A DNA stretch of 64,000 nt from Amyloporia xantha. Taxonomy: Eukaryota > Basidiomycota > Agaricomycetes > Polyporales > Adustoporiaceae. The stretch spans positions 1,416,652 through 1,480,651 of the forward strand of contig JAYKKR010000010.1 in assembly GCA_036971615.1 (NCBI GenBank), written 5' to 3'. The notes beneath the pieces were generated by a model, which was not told the origin of the DNA, searched no databases, and saw only the letters and a list, made by a program, of their open reading frames with translations. The position numbers were made by a program, and so were the translations under genes. Of this stretch, positions 23,448 through 35,005 are shown in pieces; the stretch's first letter is position 1; each line of letters begins with the position of its first letter.

Positions 23448-26400
23448 GACGGCGCCACTCCCGTAATGTAATGTCTACGGTCGTCAACGTAGGAGGTCGT
23501 TGGCGGGGGCCCGAACCGGCGGCACACTGGAAGGATGATGAAAGAGTGATTGGAGTGATGAGAGAAACCGGGGTGGCGCGTGGTAAATTAAATGTCGAAG
23601 ATCCCGGATTCGGAGCCCGAAACGGCGACAAGCATCAATCTAACCCTTTCTTTCGGCGCTTGCAAGCGCAATTACAGATTTGAAAGACAGATAACCTAAA
23701 TCGCAGTGGCTGAATCAGCGGCGACTGAAAGGTACCTCGGATGACGTAATTGTATCCCCGTACACTTGATAAGGGGACCGAGTGTTCGGGGTACCGGCCC
23801 GTCTGTTCGATGGTATGCATTGTGGACGTCGACTCGACGACCAGAGACATGTATGCATTACGGTTGGACTCAGCAGCATCGTAGCTGGATGCCTATCTCT
23901 TTGGTTACTTTACCCTGGTCACACGGGGCTGACTACGATGGCCTTTCGCGCTCCTCCCCGAGGTGGACAAATCGCTAGCCAAAATCGCTCGCCTGGATAC
24001 TCGGGTCATGTTGACGCTCATTCTCAAGTCAAGTCATGTCGCAATGGAGGCATGACGGCGGACATGTCCTGTGGGTCATATTTGACATGGATGGTCTCAT
24101 GGTGGCCGTAACGTGAGTGTCGCTGTTTCCATTGTACGCCACTGAAGTTTGAGCTGAGTTGCAGAGACCTTTCCGGTCTGTTCCTAGGTTTCGCGCCTTT
24201 CTGCTGACCCATTCCCGCACTGCCAGAGTCTGGGACGCAGGCGCTGATATCCCGTGGCTAGGTCGTCAGAGAGCGGGCTTGCGCGGGCTCGACGGTGCAA
24301 GAGCCTTGTACAAATAACGTGTGCCTGCTGCGTCTGCACCATGAGATAACTCGGTTTGGTTAATTTCCATAACGCGCACGATTATGCGCGATGGCTGGTT
24401 ACGGATTCGGAGAACTCGGGCGAGTGCTACAGCGCGGTGATCGGTTTGCTGTTGACACTAGCAAGTGAGTAATGATAATTCCATTACTTTGCTCACGACC
24501 AGCGATTGCGCCAAACTTTCCTGCTCCATTTCCTGTTCCAGGTAATGAATCATAGAGCTTCGGAGCGATCTTGCACAGGTTCCAGCTATCGCGAAGTCAC
24601 ACTGTGGCTCGTCTCACCACACTTCGATTGTCTAAATGCTATACACTCCTCCACGGCGGGGCTATCGAATCTTACATAAATGAGGGGCAAGACCGCATTG
24701 CACGCTTCATGAACGGCCGTGTCTTAGTTTGTCTTGCATCGTGCTATGTGGGGATTACGGTATTTCAGGAACATCCCGACAACTGTCCGCATGCCTCCAG
24801 AGCGCAAGGTCTACAAATAAGTCAAGGCGCTGATCCTCGAGTAGTGGCCGATGTTCGCTCACCTTCAAATCATCTTCAGTCGGCTGTTCAGTCTCGCGGA
24901 ACCCTACGGTCACAGGCGATACTCCTCGCGGGACTGCTGGTCTCTGAACAGTTAGCTGAACTCGCCGTGCCTGACTGACGTGCTTCTCGTCCCTTGCTGC
25001 TTCCGTCGAGCCCCCGTTTTACCCTGGGACTTAGTTGCCTCTTGGGGTGTTGCCACTCACACGGAATATCTCAGCCGACCCTCGGCTCATTCTGAAACAC
25101 TTCATGAAGCGAGCTTCTATTGCTAGTTTGAGTTGCAAACCTTCCGCCTGCCTCTTAATGCAGTAAGCAGCGTCGTGGCGCGCCCTCTCTTTGTGGCGCG
25201 TACGGTAAGCATACCAGTGCCGACGAGTAAAATGGAGGAGCTGACACTATAACGTCAAGCTAGGTCACATTTCACCGTCCCTGTGTAAGTCGCACCACAG
25301 TTGCTCCTATCGGACAATTTACATAATGCGCTATGCGCTCAGCGAAATTCGGGCGCGGGTAGTCCTGAGCGGCCAAACTCGAGGTCTGGACGACGAATGT
25401 TGGTCATGCGATGGCGAACCTGACGGAGAATTGCGTATTGCAACAGATAACGCTTATTTCGAGGGTGCACACCGGGATAGGCCGGTAAAACCTTGCCGTA
25501 AAGCGAGGGCCTAGATATGTATAGAGGACAGTATGTCAACAATACAACAGGAGAGCATGATCGAAAGTGACAGGAGAGATGGGAATGGGAATGAACTCCA
25601 TCGCGGGTGCAGAAAAGGCAAGAATGGTGACGGCAGGCGCCAGGTGTTGGACTGATATTGCTGACATATCGCAATTGTGTGAAGAACCATCGATGCTGGA
25701 GGGAGTTGATTGAGATTTTTGATCGAGCTAAGCATGGGCAGTGCAGCAAAGAGGTCAATGATATTTCAGATCGCTCTGAGATGACAAGATCTATTCTAAT
25801 GTAGAGCTGATAGCCCTCTCGAGAATGGCGGACTTGGAGGAGACATGTACCGGCACAGCATCGCAATGTGCATCACGTTGGATTCGATGGAGTTTCACTC
25901 TATTGAAATAGCAAGGGGAAAGGAGCATTATCGGGAGGAATCAAAGCATGAACTGGTGTTTGCCCAATGTAGGATCGACGTCAAGTGCTCGTATCTCACT
26001 GCTAGTAACCCAAGCGTAGCGTGAAAATAAGCGAACAAGACACACCAGAGACCATGCAACATCAGTGCACTCATAACCGAGATTCTAGTATGCCTTCTCT
26101 GTCAGCTGCACGCCACGCTGCGTCCGAGCAGGCGGAGGGGCGGGAGCCTGATGTGAGAGGATCACTGTCTAATCCTAGTCGTTGAGGTCCGATTATGTTC
26201 TCCGATCCGTGTCGGCAGCGGAGAGCCTCGTGCAGAGGCCGACGCTTGGCGGAAAGAACTCGACGATGACCAGGGGAACAGGAAGCAGCGTGAACGGTGG
26301 CCACGCGCTATCAGTGGCCTAGTGAGAGTCCCCGATGCGGTATGGCACGATCGAGCAAAGTTGGGTGTGTGTTCGCAGAATCGGGCAAAAGGTTCGCTTA

Positions 26401-27154
26401 CCGCACAGATAATATTGGTGGTATACGAAAGTCACTTGAGCCGTATAGACCGCGATAGTGGTGGGGCACTAGACCCCGGTTGTCATGCGCTGCCGCTGTC
26501 TGTCCATTGTGACACAACGCGATGATCGTCATCAAACGGCTGCAGTGTGAAAACTGAACTTGGAAGGGCTACGTATTTGCGACGTAGGCACACATCAAGA
26601 CTTTATCTGGCGGAGGACAGCCACTGACTATAAATGTCTAGGTGCATTCTTCCGAGACGCGACCACAAGTTTGAACAGCAGTGCGTATACAACATGACCG
26701 CACGTTGTAATGTCGCCCTTAGATGCTAAGAGAAAGAATTGGATTTGAGTGGCTCGACTTCTATAGCGCACGTCAAAGCAGACCTTTGCTCACTGATCCA
26801 GCCTCACGAGTGTCTTATGGCGGCCAAATAGTCATGCTGAGAAGACGCGTAGTTTGAGCCGAATCTCGAAGGTTTGCGGTTTGCGGCACACCTGGTTTGG
26901 CCTACATTGAAGGGAGGCAGAAAGGCATCGAATCGCTCAGCCAGTGACCACCGTCAGCCTTGGGGTTGAGCTCGAGTATGTTCGACGACGTCGAGGAGTG
27001 GGCCGACCATGGCGGAAGATCACGTGCTCGCTGGGAGCAGCCTGCGTCGGTCTTCGACGCCGCGCTGAGGCATGTTCGCACCGACGTGAACGACCGCAGG
27101 CCAAACGATTCACTGGTGTACTGCATTCTGGTCTGTTCTTCGTCGCATTCAACT
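23448..27154. other. Gene-poor region
   Basis: About 3.7 kb upstream of both ING (-) and the TRP-like gene (+). The longest frames (175 codons - at 25339-25866 and 135 codons + at 24571-24978, the latter from a TTG) show no domain or conserved-looking segment. No repeats or RNA genes were recognised. Real small genes could have been missed. Confidence 0.4.
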
Positions 27155-30100
27155 ATGTCTCGTCACTGCTCTCTACGTCTATGGTCAACTATTCCTAGTG
27201 TTCTCGTCATCCTCAGTCTTTTTTTGTCTTATTTAATTGGCGCTACGTTCGCCCAACCAGCGCAGCTCCAGTATGAAGACTGCTTCACGGGCAGCAACTC
27301 TACGCTCAAGTTCACGATATCCGATGTATACGCGCAGGTTCTTCAGGAGGAGCTTGGAGGGAAATACATGAACTTCACCGTTATTGGTTCAACGCCTGAG
27401 GTGATTCCAGCGTCTGCTCAAAGCGACAACTCCACACAAAGTTATGCAAGTGAGTTTCTCAGTAGTTTGAATGTCTTACTGAATATTGATGGGGTCACAG
27501 CGACCCTTTTTACGACCACTGAGATGTTGACATTCCAAGTGTGGAACAACGGTTCTATCTTCTGCGACACTCTGCGACCACCCTCCCCGCTTCCATCGCT
27601 CCCAAATAATAGCCATGGAAACTACTGTCCTTTTTCTGTTGGCCCGTTTGCATTCTCTGCGTCGGTACCCTTACCCTCAAATTACGAGCTGGCGACCTTC
27701 GACACACATCTATATGCATTAGATCCTTGGCAGCATCTACTTTTCTGCATGAATGTCAACACGACTATTTTAGATCCTGGCCCCTTGGGATCTGTCTACG
27801 GGCACGGATATATCATCTTCTGGGTGACTGTCAGTCTGTCCATCGCATACTGGTTGGTCGTTGGTGTAGCTCGACTGGTATCTGCGTGGGGTAGAGGCTC
27901 GACTAGGGTAGGAACGAGCGTTTGGGCACGGATGGAGAGTGCTGGTTTCATTCTCGCAAGCGCAATCAGCGGTGAACGCCTCGCAAGTTCCCCGGCACTT
28001 ATGAGATTTTGTGCGTGTAATTTAGTCCGTCGTATGTCATTGTAATGACGATGAAATTCAGGCACCCCTTCACTGAGGGATATCATATTCCACACTCAAT
28101 GGTGTGCAGCTCTCGCAATGGTAGCCGTGCAATGGCCGACTTTCGTTTGTATGTCGCACTTTTCTTTGTCCTCTTCTGCACGCGTTTCTAACTCAACTGT
28201 AAGACCCTCTCTTGGCACAGACAGCGTGGTCTACATTGACATACAGTACGAACTTCCCGGGAACCCCTTCTATTGTTCCTAACATAAAGTTATTAGATAT
28301 CACCCTCTCGCAAGGCTCTGCGGGTGCACACGACCGGTGGAATCCTCTTACCGTTCCGCCTTTTGATCCACCGTCTAATTTCGCGGACCAATTGAGCAAT
28401 TCCTCATCGCCCATATACATCGATGCCGATGCCCCAAATCTCATCCTCCAGTTACCAAGCGACGCCACAGCAGGCCTTTCGTCGTTCGCATGGTCCATTG
28501 GCGTTCGTCCACAAGATCTGTTTGGCATATGTCTGACCCTGTTCTTGAGTATCATAGGCGCCACTATTGTTCTGAGCGTGATAGTATGGGTTTTGGATTG
28601 GATTGGCTCGCTGATATATCATGGCGGCACACATTCTACTACGATGCTGAACGGGACACGGAGTCCTCGCTATTCAGCTGGTAGTAAAGACTTGCTGGAC
28701 GGTGTCGGGCAGATTCCGTCCGACGAGAACAGATCACTGAACGGCCATTTCTTGTTCCGCTCAGCTTCTTTCTTCCCCAAGGGCCGACCTTGGTGGAGAT
28801 TACGGACGGGATTTGTGTCTTACCACAGCAACATCCTGCAGGGCAACTTAGTCCGAATCCTCATCTTGTTCCATCTGCCAGTAACCATCTTCTCTTGCTA
28901 CCAGATGACATTGAGTCGATCCCATGCATCGCTCTCGTCCATTGTCCTTGCCGCAATCTCGTTTGCTGTGTTTTCCATCTTACTCCCAATTCTCCTCATT
29001 GTCAGGCTGACAATCACCAACACTACCAAACTCTACGACGAAACCTGGACGCTCCTATCGCTCGGGCCTCTGTACAATCACTACAGGCACGGATCCCAGC
29101 TCTTCGCTTGCCTCCTATTCGCCACCAATATCGCGTTTGGATTGACGATAGGCTGTGGGCAGAGAAGCGGTACCGCACAAGCGATCATCATTCTAGTCGT
29201 TGAGGTCGCTTCCGCGCTCGGGACCAGCGTCTGGCTGCCCTGGGGTCAAGGCGCCAGCATGGGACTCATCAGCTTCTTGTTCTGCGTCGCAAGGATTGTT
29301 ATTGCGGTTTTACTCGTCATTTTGACGCCTATTGTCAGCATCCATCCCGTTTGATTTGGCTTTTCCTCATCTAATACTGTTACACAGGTTTCTGTTGACG
29401 CAGGAGCGGCTCAATGGATCGCATACGCAATCCTGTGCATCTTGGCGCTGATATACCTCGCATTCTTCCTCATGTTGGTTGTGAAACTCGTCGAAGGAGT
29501 AATCCGCATCTTCGGGGGTGTGGGATTCCATCGCAGCAAGCACGTAGTTGACAGCGGTCTGTTGGGAACACTTGGTCTACTCGGCTGTTGTGCGTCACGG
29601 CGACCCAATCGTTCTAACCGAGCGCGCAATGGCTTAGCACATATTCCAAAACAACCGTCGACTATTCCCCTGACACGTCCCAGTCCAGGATTCAGGGACG
29701 TTACACCAACCGGATCGGGCCCGCCGTCCGTCCTGCGACCTGAGCATGCACTACAGCCATACAAGGAAGATAGCGATGAAGACACTGGGTTTATCATGGG
29801 AGCATGGCAGCCCTTTACCGGTCCTGGCTATACTCCAGTAGAAGATGCTCAGCGCTCAAAGGAGGCTTCCAAGTCTGGCTTCGCTCGAGTAGGCGGAGGT
29901 CGCGCTCACTTCGAGACACCGTATGCGATAGCGTCTGGATCCACCCATACTTTCCCTTCAGTCGAACGGAATGCGCCCACAAGCCATCTGGCTCAAACTG
30001 CGATACCTATCGAGTACTCGCCGCCTCCCACACCATCAGTGAGCAGTGTCGCCAAGAAACCCGATGTGAATATCCTCCCGGCGGGCGCCATGCCTCCTGC

Positions 30101-30455
30101 TCATATCCGCACGAAGTCACAGACCGCTATCATCGAAGACGCCTCCGCTCTGCTGAACGACCGGTCCAACGGTGCTCAGTCTGAGCCTATGGAAAGCGTT
30201 GACGATGGGCCAGCACCCAAGAAGCGGTGGTATAACAGACGCAAAAGTCGCCGCATGAGCGAAGGTGATCTCATGTCGATGTCGGATCCACCGCCCAAAC
30301 AAGATCCAAGTCGCTCTTTTGTCGTGGTCAGAAAGCAGAGACCTGGAATACCCTCCCAGGAAGCTCTGGCCTCGTCGAGTGCCGCCGCCGACACCGAGCC
30401 TGGCTCATTCACCGTGCTGCGAGGGTCCAATTCTGAATCTCATGCAACATCGTAG
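27155..30455 (+). CDS. TRP-like multispan membrane protein with long cytosolic tail
   Basis: About 1,000 residues from six or more exons. The start at 27155 (MSRHCSLRLWSTI) begins a signal peptide ending near ATFAQ, followed by a luminal or extracellular region rich in N-glycosylation sequons and paired cysteines (YEDCFTGSNSTLKF, NGSIFCD, HLLFCMNVN). This matches the ML-like N-terminal domain of fungal TRP-like proteins. A first transmembrane helix (GYIIFWVTVSLSIAYWLVVG) is followed by a second luminal loop and a cluster of 7-8 helices, including LFGICLTLFLSIIGATIVL, ILFHLPVTIFSCYQ, ISFAVFSILLPILLIVRL, FACLLFATNIAFGLTIG and WIAYAILCILALIYLAFFLM. The last 270 residues are a polar Ser/Pro-rich tail with basic patches (RWYNRRKSRRMS). 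Fungal relatives (Flc, Pkd2 and similar) act in FAD or calcium transport and wall integrity; which role applies is unknown. The upstream in-frame extension to 26960 lacks signal character and is excluded. Confidence 0.75.
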
Positions 30456-30587
30456 TCGACGCTTTCATTTTGCTCCTATCTATTCTTTTCTTTCGCTTCA
30501 GGGACTAAATCATAGTTTACGTTCGTGCTTGTAGTACACGGTAAGGACGCTCAGATAACCGAGTCCGTTAGTTAGGCCAATATGTAC

Positions 30588-33155
30588 TCATAGATCGCTA
30601 TCATCATGCTCTGTACCAATACCGCCTACCCACAGTACTCTCCAGTCCTCAAGGCCCTTCCGCACCCACCCATAGATGCCTTGGTGTGCTCGCAATTTTT
30701 CCGCTCTGGCTCCTGGCGACCAACTATCGCCCGATACTCCTGAATCGTAGCTCTCAACAGAAGACGAGCGCATGAGACTCTGATAAAACGGTGCGCTCCA
30801 GTGACCGCCTGTGCACAAGAAGCCCGTCCCTCCGCCTAAGTCCACCACGGCGCGAACAGGCTCCTCTTCACGTTTCTTCCCCTTTCGTTCTCGCTCTGAC
30901 AGCGAAGCGGTGGGGATTTCTTGCACTTCAATCCCATCTTCTCCAAAGGCCACCAGCTGCAGGAAGGGCGGCAAGTCTTGCCCATCCCGCGACGGTTCGC
31001 ATACTCTGCAGCTGACATGCGTTGGTGGAAAGGACCACAGTAGAACGCGTATGGGCGCGATCGCAGCCACGCTCGGCGGCAGAGGATGTGGCAGGATGTG
31101 TGACTGCTTGCCCCGCGTGAGAACATACATGCTCGGGGACAACGCACGATTGAGCTCAGTGGGCACGCTGAATTTTACTGGCGGCACCCAGACGCCTTTG
31201 TGTTCCTTGACGAACGCGCGCCCGTCCCACGATGCCCGAGATCGTCGAGACGTCGAGGAACTGGCGCTGGACGACGCGAGGAGCTGCTGCAGCCCCGAGC
31301 TCTCTTCGTACAGATCTACCTCCCCGACGGCCGAATCGGCGATGCGGATGAGCCCGGCCTTCTTCTCGAAGATAGCGAATAGGCTGAGCTGATGCGGATA
31401 GTGCTGCCCGTGCACGCCGAGGGACACGACACGGGTATGTCGCTGGTGATGTGAACTCCCTCCCGCGCGGGGTGAAACGTCGGACGGGCTTCTGGACATC
31501 GAATCTAGCACCGATTGCTGCACGAACGTGATGCTGCGGGCTGTCAGGGGCGTATAGAATTCCTGCGGAGCATGAGAAAAGGCAGCTGGCGACGGCAGTC
31601 ACAGAGGAACGCACCTTAATGAGGCGGAATGCCCTCTCGCCCTTTGGTGCCTCGTACATGAATATGTTCGACTTGGTTGCCACAGCGAGAAGGGCACCAC
31701 CTCTGCTTCTCTGGTTCTCATTGCGCCAGAGGTCGTAGAAGAGCACAGACGTGTTGTGTAATCGGGAGCCCACTGCAGCCAGCGGTGTGTAGTGAGCGGC
31801 CCATAGCAAGGGCAGGTCGTCCACAACGTCCCAAGACGACTGCGAGTCGGCTGAATCAGAGCGTTCTGAGGGGCGCGGCGGAAGCCGTTTGTTGTACATT
31901 GATGAATCGGCAACGTCAGAGTACGACGCCTGTGGTTCGTAGACGGCATCGGGAGGGGACTGCGCTTGTGCGATCGGGGAATCGATGACGAGGCTTTTCA
32001 GGCCTTTGGTCAAGCTACCCTGCTGGCGATTGTGTCTCTTCGCGCTATGATGTTTTCCAGATGCGTGCGGCTGTCGCAAATTGAGAGGTCTGTGTCCCTG
32101 CTGTCGAAGATGAGATGATGATGATAATAATAATAAAGAGTTGATATTAAATTTACCTTCTGGGCGATTGCCCATTTTGCCAGACTGATCAAGCTAGAGA
32201 GGTTGTACATGCGCAACGACCGTATTCCCTCCTGCTCTTTTAAAAACTCCCCTGTGGGGCCCACCAGGGCAAGCACGACGCCTTGAGGCGTGCCCTGGCC
32301 TGTGCTTTCCGCTTCGAGGATCGACATCTGGTACACGCTGGGAGATTCTGACTCTAAATCTCAACTGACAAGACGGTTGTGGTTCTCTTACATCTCGCCT
32401 TCCCAAATGTGCTTCACCTCCGCTTCCGCGGGACCCTTCTCGGTCAGCCCGCTGTCCGTCCATTCGCGCGGAAATAGGTCGAGCACCGACAAGCCGTTGT
32501 CGTGTCCGATGAGCAGCACCTGGTCGTTGAGGATGGGGAGGAGACAGCGAATGGGGTATGTCGTGTGCGGCAGGAATCGAGATCCAAATTGGTATAGTTC
32601 CAGATGAGAGGGTAGTGTCGCTTCGGGTATGAGTGCTGCAGGTCGTGCGGGCGGTTGTGCCGGAGGAGAGACGGGTATTGCAGAGGTCAAAAAGTCTGTC
32701 TGAATGCGCAGTTCTGTGTGTGATCCTGATGGTGTCGACTCCAATTCCGACTCGGAATATTGTTCTGAATCGTCCACTGGCACCTTCACGGAGGGTCACG
32801 ATCACGACCTGCCGCACACTGTGAGACAGTCGTGAAAAGGACTCACCCCGTCTCCCCATCCACGAGCCCGCCGCCGCTGCAGGTCTTCAGGCGTCAGATC
32901 TGCATAACGTTCCGCAGCCCTGCATTGACAGGCTTGTCGGGATCAGCTTGGAATGGCATATGCGGAGACTCACCTCTTCTCGATCCATTTCCTCCATCGG
33001 CCAAACCTATAGTATAGATCCGTCAGCGATACATCAGATCAAACGGACGTAACATGCCTTGAATTCGGACCATGTTGGGCTGCGAGATCATCGTAGGTGG
33101 GCAGGTCGTCGCCCCCTTGCTCGTCTCTCTCGGGAAAGGGCGGTACCTCGGACAT
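30588..33155 (-). CDS. Large conserved protein resembling CNH/beta-propeller proteins
   Basis: The start at 33155 gives MSEVPPFPERDEQGGDDLPTY. A short exon follows across an intron beginning GCATGT (GC-AG type), reading RFGRWRKWIEKRAAERYADL and then TPEDLQRRRARGWGDG. Further exons carry repeated beta-strand-like segments: LELYQFGSRFLPHTTYPIRC, LPILNDQVLLIGHDNGLSVLD, VVLALVGPTGEFL, RIRSL-type strands ending ISLAKWAIAQK, DDLPLLWAAHYTPLAAVGS, GALLAVATKSNIFMYE, SITFVQQ, LSLFAIFEKKAGLIRI, MYVLTRGKQSHILPHPLP and PPFLQLVAFGEDGIEVQE. This pattern of short hydrophobic strands with occasional G-x-x-x-G-L-S-V-L-D is like citron-homology or WD-type propellers. CNH domains occur in Rho-GEFs and vacuolar trafficking proteins, but I see no kinase, DH or vacuolar-sorting motif. 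The gene is convergent with the TRP-like gene (133 bp between stops). Function is unassigned. Confidence 0.65.
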
Positions 33156-33538
33156 GGACGTAGAGAACTGAATTCAAAGGCAGCTTGGCAACCGTTTTCT
33201 CTGGCTTCTGCGGGCGGGATACGCATTTACATATGGTCTTGTAAATGTCTATATCCATTGTTGATCCTTGTCCATCACCTGGCAGTGATCCTGTGCAGCG
33301 TCTGTCCAGGGGCAGTCACACACATGATGAACCTTTGCTTTAAATTCCGTCTATTCCTCCAATAACATCACATAAAGAAAGCACACAAGTACATCAAGGT
33401 ACACGCGACTACGATACACAGATTATGAGACACTGTGTGGCAAGTGCAACTGACGGTGCCTCCAAGAATAATAACGATCTGCATACATTTCGGGTATAGT
33501 CCGTATGGATACCCGGATATGTAATAGAAGATTTCAGT

Positions 33539-34378
33539 TCACGCAAAGGCAAGCCCTGTCCATGTCATGACTGCGCCGGCCACAGCACCGGCACTGCTCA
33601 CCAGTGCGGGGTGATAACCCCGTCGTACCTCCTTCTGCAGCGCCGTGTTCACTGCCTCCTTCTCCCGAGCTCCGATGTTTCCAATTTGACTCACGACGTC
33701 CTCGTCTTTCCCGACGACGACCAAACGCACGTCTTCGGCGTTGCTTGAGTACTCGATCACTTGAGCCTTGAGTCCCCTCGCCTTTGCACCCGCCAGGATG
33801 TCCGGAACGGCGCTCGCCGTGGCCTTGAGAACGGTGGCATGCCCCACTGCGGTAGCCTTCGCGCGATCCAAAAATACCTGAGTCGCTTCCTGGCTCAACG
33901 AGCGGGAGAGAGGGTTGGGTCGTCCTTGAGCTCGACCTGGTCCGATCGGAGGTGGTGTAGGCGATCTCGTCTGCTCACCGTCACCGGGGCCTGCAGATAT
34001 TGCAAGATGTATCGCTTCAGGAATAGGCGAAGGAGCCGAGATAATTGCTTCAATCTCACCCTCGACATGTAACTCGAGAGGGACAGAACGTTGTTGACCT
34101 GTCCACTTGACTCTGGTCGGTGATTCAGGTCCCAGCTTCAGCCCTTCGAGAGCATCCGAGAGTGTGGCTGTGTCTTTGGCTTCACCGGCTGGAACGGGCG
34201 GGTCGACGAAAGGGCATCCTGATCGCGGGTGGTTTTTCCGCCCACGCTTGCAATATTTGCAGCAGTGAGTCTTGCGAGGGCTCGACTGGGGTGGATCGGC
34301 ATCGCGACTAGCGTGTGGAGACGACAGTTTCTCGCGAGCTGTGGCCGTGAACGTTGCTCTCACCGTGTGTGTGGCCAT
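33539..34378 (-). CDS. Intronless protein with Cys/His-rich motif and possible C-terminal membrane anchor
   Basis: A single open frame of 279 residues starts at ATG 34378. Near residue 38 a compact basic Cys/His cluster (HCCKYCKRGRKNHPRSGCPF) looks like a small zinc knuckle. The middle is disordered and Pro/Ser-rich. From about residue 165 a helical region (SLSQEATQVFLDRAKATAVG, ATASAVPDILAGAKARGL) leads to a beta-strand-like piece (VIEYSSNAEDVRLVVVGKDED). The final 20 residues (SSAGAVAGAVMTWTGLAFA) form a glycine/alanine-rich hydrophobic helix running to the very end, which suggests tail anchoring in a membrane. I do not recognise the family. Lack of introns is unusual among its neighbours. 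Confidence 0.6.
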   Translation of the reverse strand: MATHTVRATFTATAREKLSSPHASRDADPPQSSPRKTHCCKYCKRGRKNHPRSGCPFVDPPVPAGEAKDTATLSDALEGLKLGPESPTRVKWTGQQRSVPLELHVEGEIEAIISAPSPIPEAIHLAISAGPGDGEQTRSPTPPPIGPGRAQGRPNPLSRSLSQEATQVFLDRAKATAVGHATVLKATASAVPDILAGAKARGLKAQVIEYSSNAEDVRLVVVGKDEDVVSQIGNIGAREKEAVNTALQKEVRRGYHPALVSSAGAVAGAVMTWTGLAFA

Positions 34379-35005
34379 GATGAACTAGTGACGACGAAGA
34401 TGTAGGGAAACAGGACCTGAAGTAATGCACAGACTTGCTGCTGCGCCGTCCATTGTTCCCGAAGAATATAAGAACCTGCCAATGGAGTATCCCAGTCAAC
34501 GCAGCCGGCAAAAGCCGCATGTATACCATATTGTATACTTATTACAACGTACGGCCGCGGGGTCTTTGAGACTTTGACTGCCATCGACGCCTTCGTGTAC
34601 CCAACATATGAGTGGCTCCGACTCGCATTGGTGTCGCCAAGTATACCGAAACCAAGTGGATCGACATTGTTACAGATGATATGTCCATACCCTTAGTCGT
34701 TGATCTTCCTGGGTGAGTGTCGAGTATCACAACGTTAACTATCGGAGGGTTAAATTGCTCATGTTTATTGTGCAGCTCCTGGCTCCTGGAGTTAAATATG
34801 AGGGCCACTTGCTGACAGGCGGACTTCCGTCTACTACTTCCATATGTCTCTCCGATGAGGAGCGCGGAATGAGATACTGTAACTCGTGACATCATACCTG
34901 GGCTCCTGGCGAAAGTCAAAGTCACGGACATGTCAGTGGGCATATTAAGACTTTCATCTCCATTCGTTCACCTTACCTTCACCATCTAAAACTTGCTGCG
35001 ACAAG
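34379..35005. other. Divergent intergenic region
   Basis: This separates the start of the candidate tail-anchored gene (-) from MDR copy 1 (+). Only small frames with no recognisable content are present. Confidence 0.4.

Noticed and set aside
24571..24978. 135-codon plus-strand frame
   Set aside because: It opens with TTG, has no recognised motif, and its composition is not convincing.
26960..27154. N-terminal extension of the TRP-like protein
   Set aside because: The extension is charged and would bury the obvious signal peptide that starts at 27155.
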